From Megachile rotundata (taxonomy: Eukaryota; Arthropoda; Insecta; Hymenoptera; Megachilidae): DNA of 64,000 nt. The stretch lies in contig NC_134997.1 of NCBI RefSeq assembly GCF_050947335.1, positions 5,580,001-5,644,000 of the forward strand, written 5' to 3'. This document shows, one piece after another, positions 43,431 to 54,660 of this stretch. Under the pieces are notes generated by a model that worked only from the letters and a program-made list of their open reading frames with translations, did not search any database and was not told the DNA's origin. The position numbers and the translations under genes were made by a program. Each line of letters starts with the position of its first letter. Position 1 is the stretch's first letter.

Positions 43431-44220
43431 GGAAGTTTGAATTGATGATATGTATAGTAACAATTTTAAAATGGGTAGTGAAAAAATTAAATAATGGAAA
43501 AATATTATTTAAAACAATATTTAAATGTTCTGTATTAGTTTCTGTTATTAGAAAAATAATATTTAAAGATTTTGTAAATTATTATAAGATTAAAACAATT
43601 AAATTGTGGAGTTTAGAATTGAAATTAAATTTGAATTTAATTGAAAGATTACGTATCGTCATATTAATTTATGCACTTGAAAAAATGTATACCGAATCGA
43701 AGTTGTTTTGAAACTCCGACAAAAAAGGGGTAGTTCATCCCCCAGCAAAATTAATTCAAGCTTGAATCAACAACAAAATTCTTAACAACAAAAGTTTCCC
43801 GTGTACTTCTCATTTCCATTTAAACTAGAGATTCCATGCATTGTCCACGTGTTTCGATGAACAAACGCATACATTTGAGGGGTGTCCACCCCCTGTTGGC
43901 TCCGTATCGACCGTGTCGTGGCACCATAGGCCCCAGATGGGGTTGCATCTTGCCAACGAAATGTTTTCATCCCCGTTTCTGAACCACGATGTTGACCACC
44001 CCTTACCACCACGAAAATAGAGTTCGCCGAGCCAGTGCATTCGAAACTGGGCTTTGATATGGAATTCGGGTGATTTATTTGTCGTGATGGACTTTAAGGG
44101 GGTGAATTCTGCGGTAAATATGTTGTCCTCGAATAACAGAACGGTTCGAGAGTTTTGGCGTGTATTTTGTAAGATGACGATGCTCTTTTATTCACACGAA
44201 AAAACATTTATAACATACAT
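43431..44220. other. AT-rich DNA and a small complex patch
   Basis: The AT-rich frame 43,340-43,711 (+) is Lys/Ile-rich and probably chance. 43,830-44,060 is G+C-richer (GTCCACCCCCTGTTGG, CGACCGTGTCGTGGC) with overlapping minus frames lacking a recognised product. Confidence 0.4.
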
Positions 44221-44221
44221 T

Positions 44222-44683
44222 ATTAGGGGTGGATTAAAAATAATTTTTCTTTTGTCCTGTAGCAAAACTGTACGACTTAAATTAAATTTATGAAAATATA
44301 TTTAAATTATAAACTAATAGAATACCTACAGTTACGTATAATATAATGTACATTATACAATATATTAGGGTGGATTAAAAATAATTTTCTTACCCTCATT
44401 CTAGCAAAATTAGACTTAAATTAAATACAGAAAAACATATATTTAAATTGAAAACTTGATAGAATACCTATAATGACTTAATATGAAGAATAACTATTGA
44501 TAAACAAATAGCTTTAAAAAAATAAAAAAACAGTTAAAAGATGTTATTTTTAATTTTATTTCGTAAATTTTTAAATTGCTGTGAAAGACCATTTTAAATT
44601 TTTTAACTGTGAGAGGATTTACACTACACCAATTTTTTTGGAGGGTGAGAACGAAAAAAAAATTGTAGTCGAGTCACCCTAAT
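44222..44683. mobile_element. Candidate TA-flanked MITE, 312 bp, with a duplicated left end
   Basis: GGGTGGATTAAAAATAATTT at 44,368 and the inverted end ...AAAATTGTAGTCGAGTCACCC finishing at 44,679 share GGGTG...TTTTC...CACCCTC-type ends in inverted orientation. TA lies at 44,366-44,367 and 44,680-44,681. A second copy of the left end with about 100 bp of following sequence lies 142 bp upstream (GGGGTGGATTAAAAATAATT, 44,226). The arms are imperfect and there is no coding frame. Confidence 0.55.
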
Positions 44684-45639
44684 GATATATGATATACAAA
44701 TATTAATATCATATATGATATGTAATACATCAAATATGATATTTGTTTTATAAAAGATTTATAACACAGCAATAATGAATAAAAAACAGTTATCGATAAT
44801 CTGATTGGCAATAAAAATGGAAATGTTAGAAATTTAAATGAAAGTAAGAACGTGGTAAGGATGGTGGAAGAATAATGATAGAATTTTACGTGGTTGCGGT
44901 TTGTGAGAATTTTAATTGGTTGGAGGGTGGTGGGCAACTTTGCTCGTAAGGGTGTGGTGCGCGGATGTGCAAGTACCATAAGGTTGCGGTCATTCGCGGA
45001 TAGCTAACTTCACATTTTTATATTTTCATATTTCTTGATATGCTAGTTTTTAAATATTCAAACTTTGGAATTTTTTATTCGACAAATAAAGAAGCTTTTA
45101 ATTGTTACATACAATAATACGAATATTTAATTTCTATATTTAAGAATTTTTATAATTGGTAATTCACAGTTTCAAATTTCTACATTTCTAAGTAAATAAC
45201 TTTCTACATTTCTAAGCTTTTTAATATTTAAATACATGAAAAAGTAAAATTTCATATTTTTAAAATTACGAATTTACAAATTTCAAAATTCTAAAATTCC
45301 AAAATTCCAAAATTTTTAAGTTTCTATATCTCAAAATTTCTACATTCAAAATTACTTATATTCCAACATCTCTATGTCTCAAAATCCCCATACCCCGAAT
45401 TCACTCTATTTACAAATTCATAGATCCTGAAATACTTAGATTATGAAATCCCTATATTCCAAATTTCCTACGTTCACAAATTCCTAAACCAGTAAATACC
45501 TAGATCCTCGAATTCTAAGATCTGTAAATCTCTACAACCACCAAAATCCACATATTTCTAAGTTTCTAAATTCCAAAATCCCGAGATCCCAAAATTCCCA
45601 TATTTCTAAGTCTCTACATTCCAAAATCCCTATATCTTC
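44684..45639. other. AT-rich DNA; decayed minisatellite toward the end
   Basis: A cluster of ATATGATAT words at 44,685-44,745 includes the 16-bp palindrome ATATCATATATGATAT (44,706-44,721). 45,260-45,639 has irregular AAATTCCTAGATCC-type words leading into the next array. No gene. Confidence 0.55.
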
Positions 45640-46140
45640 AAATCCCAATATTCCCATATCCCCATATTCCCAAATCCTCATACTCCCAAATCCCAATATT
45701 CCCAAATCCCAATATTCCCAAATCCCAATATTCCCAAATCCCAGTATTCCCAAATCCCAGTATTCCCAAATCCCAGTATTCCCAAATCCCAATATTCCCA
45801 AATCCCAATATTCCCAAATCCCAATATTCCCAAATCCCAATATTCCCAAATCCCAATATTCCCAAATCCCAATATTCCCAAATCCCAATATTCCCAAATC
45901 CCAATATTCCCAAATCCCAATATTCCCAAATCCCAATATTCCCAAATCCCAATATTCCCAAATCCCAATATTCCCAAATCCCAATATTCCCAAATCCCAA
46001 TATTCCCAAATCCCAATATTCCCAAATCCCAATATTCCCAAATCCCAATATTCCCAAATCCCAATATTCCCAAATCCCAATATTCCCAAATCCCAATATT
46101 CCCAAATCCCAGTATTTCCAAATCGCTGTATCCCCAAATC
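45640..46140 (+). repeat. 16-bp minisatellite AATCCCAATATTCCCA, about thirty units
   Basis: Almost perfectly homogeneous from 45,684 to 46,110, with a recurrent A-to-G variant (CCCAGTATT) in three adjacent units near 45,740 and one at the right edge. As 16 is not a multiple of three, each minus-strand frame has a 16-residue period (GILGFGNIGIWEYWDL) and all three stay open, giving frames at 45,532-46,137, 45,638-46,105 and 45,678-46,121. None is a credible protein. Confidence 0.96.
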
Positions 46141-46149
46141 CCTAAACTG

Positions 46150-47110
46150 TAAAATTTAGTCCCTAAAACAGGGCGATCGATCTATACACTCTCCGCTGTA
46201 TTTTTTCAAGAGGAATACCGATTTGACACCTCTCGCTCAACTGTAACCGAATACTTCGGGTCCCGTATGTCCAGGAGGGTGTTCATTGTCTGTCCCGGAG
46301 GGCGCTTGACCTTCCGCAACGTATCGAGCATCCCTTTCACAGTTGACCGTCCGCGAACAACCGTCTTGTCCATATTAAAAAAAATATCTTACAATACACG
46401 ACACAACCCCTCGATATTAGATATTGTCCTTTGTGATCGCAGGCCTCTCGTACCGATTCATCTCGATCGGTGAGACAGGAACGTACAGCAGAAAGAGGGG
46501 CGCGTTTAGAGGCTCGTCCACCCTCGCGAATCAGCCAGCCCCTCTTTTAGCCCCCGGTTGCCACCTCGTACGAGGTCGAGCGCCCTTTCGAAATTTGCCG
46601 ATGGCCAAAGGAGGCCTCGAGGACTGCTTGGCTGACCTCGAATCCGAGATTCTTATCTTTGAACCGAAAGACGCCGTTTATCGAACGACAGTACTACTCA
46701 CGGCCGTCCACGGCCGGTTTTCAATAGAACGGACTGAACATGCACCCCCCTCGACAACCACCCCGCAACACGTTTCGTATCTCGTGGCCCAGAAACCGAT
46801 TCACAATGAAAATTCTGAAATATAAATATGCCGACCGCCTTCGGCTTCGAGCACAATCGAGAACCAACCCTCTCTATATATCGCGATATGCTACCCAGTT
46901 AAGTTGTGGGATGCTGCCACGATTGTGGATACAGGGAAACGTTTGAGGACTGCATCGGAGGGTGGAGGCCAATCGGCGTTTAGGGAGGGATGTTTTTTGG
47001 AAGTGGTTCCTGGGGGTGATGGTGTGTGATGGATTATTGGAACGTGAGTTTGTGATACGTGTTTAAGATGGGGACGACGTGCGGAGCGGAGGTGGGAAGC
47101 TAGGGGCCAA
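46150..47110. promoter_or_regulatory. Second CpG-rich island, abutting the 16-bp minisatellite
   Basis: High G+C and CpG begin almost immediately after the array. The plus frames 46,267-46,473, 46,424-46,825 (133 codons; words such as MAKGGLEDCLADLESEILIF) and 46,740-46,946 overlap and have no domain I recognise. GTGAGA at 46,471 (+) and ACTCAC near 46,697 (GTGAGT on -) are possible splice donors. From 46,960 to 47,110 the plus strand is G-rich. It is a candidate promoter, exon or noncoding transcript, with strand unknown. Confidence 0.35.
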
Positions 47111-48610
47111 TTATGGGTTATCGATTTAGCAGTTCGAATATTTTGGGGTTGGAAAAATTTAAGGTTTTGGAATTGTCAATTTAGAACTGTTTGTTGGATT
47201 TGGAATTGTTTGGATTTACAGGGTGTAAATTTGGAAATTAAATGGTTCTTAACTTTTCAATACTTGCATTTTTTGAACTTATAAGTTTCATTTCTGAACT
47301 TTCGAAAATGGAAATCTTTGAATTTTTGAATGTTTTAGTTTGTAAATTACTCATTTTTTATTTGTGTAGTGTCGATTTTTTAAGGTTTTAAATTATTATA
47401 TATTTACATTACCAAATTATCAAATAGTCAGATTGTCATATTGTCAAATTTTAAACCCTCAAATTTTCAAATTGTCAAATTCCAGGTTGCTAAATTGTCG
47501 AATTGCCAAATTGACAAGTTGTCAAATTGTCAAATTGTCAAATTCTCACATTCTCAAATTCTCAAATTCCCAGATTCCCAATTTCTCAAATTTTCAACTT
47601 TGTAATTCTGTAAATTTATCAATGGAATACCAAATTGTTTAACTTTTAATCTCCCGAATCCCCAAATCCTTGAATTCCTAAATCACCAAATCCCCAAATT
47701 CCTAAATTCCTTAAATCATTAAATCCTCAAATTCGTAAACTCCCTAATTTCTAAATTCCTAAATCCATAAATTCCAAATTCTTAAGCCTCCACGTTTTCA
47801 AAATTTTCAAATTCTTAGATTTTTTAATTTCTTCATTTCCAAATCCCCAAATTTGCAAGTTCACTATTTTTCTAATTTCCAAATTTCACTATCTTCTTTC
47901 TGTATTTGTAAATTATAAAATTAAAAAATTTCAGTATTTGTAAATTAGAAAATAAGATTTGCAAAATATCGAATTCATAGATTTCTGTGCTTGTATATTA
48001 GAATATTTCAATTGTGAATTATTAAATTCATTAAGGTTCTATATTCGTAAATTTGAAAATTAGAAAATTCCAATATTTGTAACTTATAAAATTACATTTG
48101 AAAGTTATTAAACTTCTGCATTTTAATGTTTATATATTGAAAAATTATCAAATTTTTATTTCTTAATTAAACAACCATATTTTGAAATGATCAAATTTTT
48201 AAATTCTCATGTTTACAAATGACCAAATTTCTAAATTTCAATGTTCATAAATCAAAAAATTAAAAACTTCAATATTAATAAATCAGAAAATTAAATTTAC
48301 TAATCACCAAATTTCTACAATTCTGTATTTGAAAATTAGAAAATCTGAAAATTTCTAAAACTTGTAAATCAGTCTATTACTTTTGCAAATATCCAAACCT
48401 GCATATTTCTATATTTATAAACTAGTAAATTACAGAATTATATTTGTAAATTATTACATTTCCAAATTTCAGTATTCATAAATTAAAAAATTAAAATTTT
48501 CTATATAAATAAATCATAACATCAAATATACAAACCACTAAATTTCTAAATGTTTGTGTTTGTAAATTATAAAATTATACTAGTAAATTATTAAATTCCT
48601 AAATTTCAAT
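47111..48610 (+). repeat. Decayed AAATTCCTAAATCC / CAAATTGTCAAATT minisatellites
   Basis: 47,410-47,600 contains tandem CAAATTGT words (47,433-47,642 frame is a by-product). 47,640-47,880 has AAATCCCCAAATTCCTAA-type units. 47,900-48,610 is a looser AAATTTCTAAATTTC/TATTTGTAAATT mix. Confidence 0.7.
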
Positions 48611-48844
48611 ATTCATAAAATGAAAAATTATAAAATTTCCATACTTATAAATGACAATCTTACATTCACAAATTCTTAAATTTCTAAATGTTCATATTTA
48701 CAAATCCCCAAATTTCTAAATTTCACTGTTCATAAATCAAGAAATTATAAAATTTCCATACATATAAATTACAATCCTACATTCACAAATTCTTAAATTT
48801 CTAAATGTTCATATTTACAAATCCCCAAATTTCTAAATTTCACA
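48611..48844 (+). repeat. 117-bp tandem duplication
   Basis: 48,611-48,727 and 48,728-48,844. Both contain AATTATAAAATTTCCATAC, ACATTCACAAATTCTTAAAT and TTCATATTTACAAATCCCCA, with few differences. Confidence 0.88.
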
Positions 48845-49640
48845 AACAAATAAAAAAATCAGATATAAAATCCCCAAATTCTGTGGAAATTAAAAAATAG
48901 TCCTCCTTCCCTCCCTCTACATTTCTTTTATCAAAATAAATCGTGCATTGCCCCCAACTAAAAAACCCCTACCCTCCAAAATACCTATATTACATGCATT
49001 AACATAGCCCCTCATCAATCCATCAAACCCATCGTTCGATAATCGAAAAATCCAGCAGCATATTAAACGTCGAAATAAAAGTGATGGAAGTACAATAGAA
49101 ATGATCGCACGCATCGTCAACCCGAACGCGTTAGCTGGCCATTCTTTCAGCTGTCGTATCTGAACGGTCTCTCGACGATTAGCCACTCGAATCCGTCGAT
49201 TCGGTTGTTCGTTTTGTTTTCCGACGGTTTATTTGAAATAAAAGGAGCGTGCACGTTAATCAGATCATCATTATCCATACACGTGTACCGGCTGCACACG
49301 GACGTACACAAACAAGCATGGTAGAAGCATCGAGTGAACTTATTGCCCATTGAACCATACTCTGAGCCACCATACTCTGTGTGTAACCTGTAACAGGGCG
49401 AAGCTCCATTGCACAAACAGAGAACGAGAGTTCAGCCTGTAATATACGGGGTTCTGTACAAGCTTCTTGTTTTCAGCCAACGGTTTATTCATGATTTTGG
49501 CGGCTGCTTTCTGCCAGCCAATTATTTCTACTCGGATGAAAACGTACAGTGGCTAGGCAAATTATTATACTCGAATAAAATGTTCGATATTTTATAACGT
49601 TCAACGACGGGATAGAACAGGGATTTTTGTTGGAATTTTA
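48845..49640. other. Moderately complex noncoding patch
   Basis: 49,080-49,600 is more complex than its surroundings (CGCATCGTCAACCCGAACGC, TACACGTGTACCGGCTGC). Minus frames 48,917-49,186 and 49,147-49,416 and plus frame 49,409-49,597 have no recognised domain. Confidence 0.4.
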
Positions 49641-50200
49641 TGGTATATTGTTTTTACGAGGTAATGTAGTTTTATGACGTTATGTGTTGTGGATATTGTT
49701 CTTATGTTGGAACGTGTTGTATGTGTACGTATTATTTTTACGATGTGAAGTATTGGGTAGATTGTTCTTACATTGCAAACTGTTGTACATGTTATTTTTA
49801 CGGTGTTCAGAATTGTATATAGTAATAATTGCAGATATTGTTTTTAAGTATGGTACTTTGTATACAATTATTTATATATTAATTATTAATATGTATTGTG
49901 TTATTAATTACGTATATCATTTTTGGAATATAATGTATTGCACACATTATTAATTGTATTACATTATTTGCGAAATAAAAAACATTGTATATATTATTTT
50001 TGAAATATAATACTTTATGTGTATCATTCTTATAATATGAGGTATAGTGAATTTTGTTATAATATATTAGTTTTTAATAACAATACCTGTAATTAATAAT
50101 AAACATTCAAGACTTTAATGCAAGTATAGCGATATTATAAAAGAAAAACCAATTATTTTATGTGTCGTTGATCTACAATTATTTTTTATTTACAATATTA
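49641..50200. repeat. Decayed TTATTTTTACGATGTGAAGT-type repeat
   Basis: TTGTTTTTACGAGGTAATG, TTATTTTTACGATGTGAAG and TTATTTTTACGGTGTTCAG occur in series at 49,648-49,820 with TATTGTTCTTA connectors; further right only AT-rich remnants. The frame 49,684-49,953 (+) is a by-product. Confidence 0.6.
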
Positions 50201-50975
50201 AATAGACAGAATGAACATTTAGAGATTTAGAAATTTGATAAATTGGAATTTTTTTAATTTTGGAATTTGAGGATTAAATAATTTTGTAACATGACCGTTT
50301 TGGACGTTTGAAAAGGTCAAAATTTGGGAAATTTCAGAATTTATGATTTATTAAAGAATCTGAGAATTTGAGTACTCGAATAATTGAGAATTTTAGAATT
50401 TGTGACCTTCAATATTTTGGAATTTGAAAATTCGAGAATTTGAGGATTTTTGAGTTCTAGAATTTTAGAATTTCAGAATTTCAGAATTTGACAATTTGGA
50501 AATTTAAAATTGAAAATAAGGATATGGAAATTTGAAGGTTTGAACATTTTTAATTTTCAAATTAAGAAATCTAGAATTGCAAAATGTAGGCATCCTTAAA
50601 TCCCTAAATTGTCAAATTTCCAAATCTCTATATTTTTTAATTTTTAGGTCTCTAAATTTCCAAATTTTCACACCAATAAATCTCCAAATTTGCAAATTTA
50701 TAGTTATTAAAATTTTCAAATGACAAAATTTACGAATCCTTAAGTTCTCTAATTTCTAAATTTTTAAATCCCTAAATCCCTAAATCCCCAAATTCCCAAA
50801 TTCCCAAATTCCCAAATTCCCAAATCCTCAAATTTGCAAACCATTGCATCTCTAAATATCCAAATTTCTAAATACAAAAATTCTCAATCTACAAAATTCA
50901 CGAATCCTTAAGTCCCTAAACTACCACATTCCCAAATTCCCAAATCCCCAATTCTGCAACTTCACTTCTTTCCTC
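50201..50975. repeat. Decayed satellite, two opposite wordings
   Basis: 50,210-50,560 is of the GAATTTTAGAATTTGAGAAT type; 50,600-50,960 is of the AAATCCCCAAATTCCCAAAT type. The shift from purine-rich to pyrimidine-rich on the same strand near 50,580 suggests either inversion or two sources. Confidence 0.65.
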
Positions 50976-52735
50976 CCATTTCTTAATTTTAACATAATTT
51001 ATCTTGAAAATTCGAAGACCCACCCAATCAGTAAATCGTCAACTCCTGTTATAATTATTGGCCTCTAACTTAAAATTATTTAAAAGTCCTTTAAAACGCG
51101 ATCTTAAATTGACGATTCTTAGATTCACAATTGGAAACAGAAGCGACTGGTCCAGAAATGTGTGCTTTATTTGAAGTTCTGACGAATTAAAGTGGAATAG
51201 TTTAAAGCGCCCTCGTTACTTAAAACGTTGGTGGACTGCAGAATGGCCAAACTTTCTTTTTAAAACTTTCTTCGTTACTTAAAATAGGAGGAAGCTGAAA
51301 ATCTTGAGTCCTTTTGTTCGTCCACTTGAACACACGTGTCAGGTGTCCAGGATTTTCTTTACAACTTCAAAATATACATTTCATGTGTGTATAATTAAAT
51401 TCTCTTAACACATTCTGATTCTTAATACAACTATTACATTTAAAGAAATATTATATTTGAAAAATGTCCCAAAAATTTAAAATATCTATAAATTTTACTT
51501 TCATAAATGTTAACTTTATATTGTAAATTGCTTATATTGCTTATATTGCTTATATTGCTTTTTAAAAGATAAATATTCTACAACCGTGTTTTACTAAAAA
51601 ATGTGACAAAATTTCTGAGTTTGTACGCGTTGAGTAATGCTTTTCAATTTTGCTGGTTCCTGATGAACATGCGTTGAAAATGCCTTTTATTAACAGTATC
51701 GAATATGAAACCAACCACAGTGCACTATCTTCAATCTACGAACATAATTGTTTTATTAAAAACAGAAATTGAAATTGATCCATGGAGATTTTAACAATTT
51801 AGTATAATATTTTTACATGTAATAGTTACAGTAAATTAGTTGTGGAAAATTTAGCGTTCAATATCTTTTTAATCATTGTCTATGCCTGAAATTGTATAAT
51901 AGTCGCTTGATAAATGCCTGATGTAGGGGCTGTGGTGGCAGGCTTTTCTGTTAAACGGGTATTTATCTAGCAGTCAATACGGTCTACAAATTTTAGACAT
52001 AATTTATTTCTTCTATCATCAGTTTTATTAGCTTTCTTTTTGTTGCTTGGTTAATACTTAATTTAATTTAAATTATATCTTTAATATATGAGAATAGTAC
52101 TTTCAAATTAAAAATAAAATGGAAAAAGTAAAAAAGTAAATTTATTATTATTTATTAAACAAGTAAATACTGAAGCACCAACTGACATATACAACTTCTT
52201 TATCCCAACAAAATATGTCAGATACAAGAGTACAAAAACAAAATTTTGTAATCATTTTTTTTTTGTAATAACAAAAAACAAAACCAAAAACCAATAAATG
52301 TGATTAGCTGGTAGTTTCATTATATTTCTATAGGTTTTAATATAAGTTTAATGTAAATTTAGTACAAGTTTAATATAAATATGGTTTAATATAATGCTGG
52401 ATGATATTCGAACGTCTTTTCGTCGCGGCGTCTTACAAACAACTTCTACCTCGGGTACGCGCCCAGTATTGCACACGTTAAATAAAACAAAAGACTATCG
52501 CTTCGTCAAAAAATTCCGTTGAACCTCGCATATTACATTGTATATTACCTCATGAATTATGTTACATTACCTACAATACATTGTATATTACTTTACGAAT
52601 TACGATACATTCCTTACATTTCATATTCCTCATAAACTCCCATTGGAACATCAAAAGCGGGTAATATAAAAATATACCTAAATGTATTTCTCAAAAAGAA
52701 ATGATGTTTACGTTTGATAATGACCTAATAGTTCG
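50976..52735. other. AT-rich noncoding DNA
   Basis: A 9-bp TTGCTTATA microrepeat, about 3.5 units, lies at 51,528-51,561. A short complex patch at 52,400-52,510 (CGTCTTTTCGTCGCGGCGTC, GGGTACGCGCCCAG) has no recognised gene. The rest is AT-rich filler. Confidence 0.5.
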
Positions 52736-53300
52736 ATTTCAGCAAACACGAAAGAACTTCCACGTGTCCAACCTAAACCATCCACGTGTCATAAAAGATA
52801 CACGAACACGTCCGTGATTAATGAGCCTATTTTGCTGTTGACTCGCGTCTGTGTCGAGGAATTTCTTGAATTCAAGTACAATAGCACTTGCAAGGCTCGA
52901 CAAAAGGGGCGACAAAAGTTCGCAGCGTCTGAAGGGTGAATGAAAATGCATCTTGCATCGCTAACGAGAGCCACGATGGAAAAGAGAATGCCGGGTAAAA
53001 CAGTGAGAAAAAGCGACGTACCGTCTCGTTTCGTTTCTATTCACCCTGATCTTGTTCTCGAGCAACAATTTACCCGCGATTCTTTCCACATTAATCGTCC
53101 GACGCTCCAGCACGCTTCGATGCTCCTGCTTTTCTTTCTGGTTGACCGAGGACCGGCACTTTTTTGCTCTTTTTGTCCCGAGAAACGCAAAAACGGAATG
53201 CACGTTCCAAGGAATTTTTCAACGTCCGGAAAAGTCGTTAAAAATATTTCGGGAAGGCGTGTATGATCGATGTATTTGATCGTTATTAGTACATGTTTTT
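52736..53300. other. Moderately complex patch with overlapping frames on both strands
   Basis: Frames at 52,940-53,266 and 53,052-53,279 (+) and 52,739-52,951, 52,961-53,203 and 53,041-53,352 (-) mutually overlap; none has a recognised domain. Higher G+C explains the lack of stops. Possible exon or regulatory patch, unproven. Confidence 0.35.
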
Positions 53301-53310
53301 TTAAGTATAC

Positions 53311-53394
53311 ATTTTTAAACGGTAAGGTAAATTTGACAAGATATGGCAACATTTTTTTAAACGATACAAATAAATTTGACAGGTATGGCTACAG
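53311..53394 (+). repeat. 42-bp tandem duplication
   Basis: TTTTTAAACGGTAAGGTAAA then TTTGACAAGATATGGCAACA is followed 42 bp later by TTTTTAAACGATACAAATAAA then TTTGACAGGTATGGCTACA. Confidence 0.8.
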
Positions 53395-53484
53395 TAAAGT
53401 TGAGACGCCATGAAATTAGCTCGCCGAGATGAGTAACATAATACGGGCTCCGGTATATCCGTGAAACAATACCAATGCAAGTAT

Positions 53485-53860
53485 AAAACTTTTTTATTTT
53501 TGATCTTTCTGTAGCCAAACTTTTATAGATACATTTTTTATATTTTTCTGATTAAAACGAGTCCAAACACGATATAATTTAGACTACACTTACTTGGTTT
53601 AATTGATGAGTTTTTAAGGCAGAGGAAGATAATACGTGAAAACAGGCACGGATTGTGTCAGTCGGCGAAGATGAAAATCATATTGTTTTGTTTACACTGT
53701 TAATGTGTTGTTAACTGTTTTATTTTCAGTTCTTTTCTTATACAACCTTACTCGACATATCTGTAACATTTTCCTAGTTAAAATGAAACCGAATACGACG
53801 TAATTCAGGATATATTTACTTGTAATAACTTATTAAAGTTCTCGAAGTCATAAAACCATA
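53485..53860 (+). repeat. Diverged duplication, about 130 bp, roughly 235 bp apart
   Basis: Segments at about 53,485-53,620 and 53,715-53,855 align in order (TTTTTCTGATTAAAACGAGT against ATTTTCCTAGTTAAAATGAA; CACGATATAATTTAGACTAC against TACGACGTAATTCAGGATAT; then CTTACTT/TTTACTT). Identity is low but collinear. It may be an old repeat or element; unidentified. Confidence 0.55.
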
Positions 53861-54660
53861 AAGACTATGTTTTCGACTGTCAGACGTGTCACGTGGTTAC
53901 CCGAACCGCACCGAAGACAAACGAAGATACCCGACTTGTCATTATTCGCCCGTTTACGGTAAATCTTATTACACTAAAGTTTCAATCGAAACTTTCAATC
54001 TTCAAATTACAAATACATATGTGTCAAATTACATCATATGTGGTCTCATTTTAATGAGGAAAATGTCACAAATGTGTGGTAAAAGTTCGATAACAAAAAG
54101 TCAGAAATAGAAACGTTTTATTCCTGCATTAAGATCATCCCGCCGATATGTTATTGTTTGTTTACGTTCAGTTCGGACATTTTCTACACTCTGACGAATT
54201 TCAACCAACGTAGTGACTACGCGACGTAAACTAAAGTTCAGACCCGAGAGATTCGCTTATGTCGTATTTCTGCGGTTGCAAGACCGATTGCCAGACAGGA
54301 AGCTCGAGTTTGGAGGAGAAATTGAAGCTTATCAAACGAAACCGCAGCCGTCTCGAGTGTGCACGCGTCTGTATTGTTCGCGTACTTGAAGAGAAAAAGA
54401 AACAAAGACAAGAAGCAAGCATAGAAGACTCGAGAGTGGAGAGCTTTTGTACCAGCCTGAAAAAAAGAGCATCCCGCCTAGTCATGCACGGCCGGTCGAG
54501 CACACCGCAAGCAATTTAAAGGCGAAAGACGCGAAAGACACTCGTTTCGTGCTGGTAATTTCCATTGTCGCCACGACCACTGTCAACAATCGGCCTCATA
54601 CTTCCGGAACTCAGGCTGTTTCATTTGGCTTTTGTTATTTTACCGAACAAGACTAATAAC
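53861..54660. other. Moderately complex patch without recognised gene
   Basis: The frame 54,259-54,519 (+, 86 codons) has a charged, helix-like stretch (SSLEEKLKLIKRNRSRLECA) and a Cys-rich start, but an opposite frame (54,231-54,503) covers the same span and no domain is recognised. Could be a short exon; not supported. Confidence 0.35.

Noticed and set aside
45532..46137. 201-residue minus-strand frame of GFGNIGIWEYWDLGIL repeats
   Set aside because: It is the translation of a 16-bp minisatellite; all three minus frames are open with the same 16-residue period, so openness says nothing about coding.
46424..46825. 133-residue plus-strand protein in the second island
   Set aside because: No recognised motif; overlapping alternative frames; G+C explains its length.
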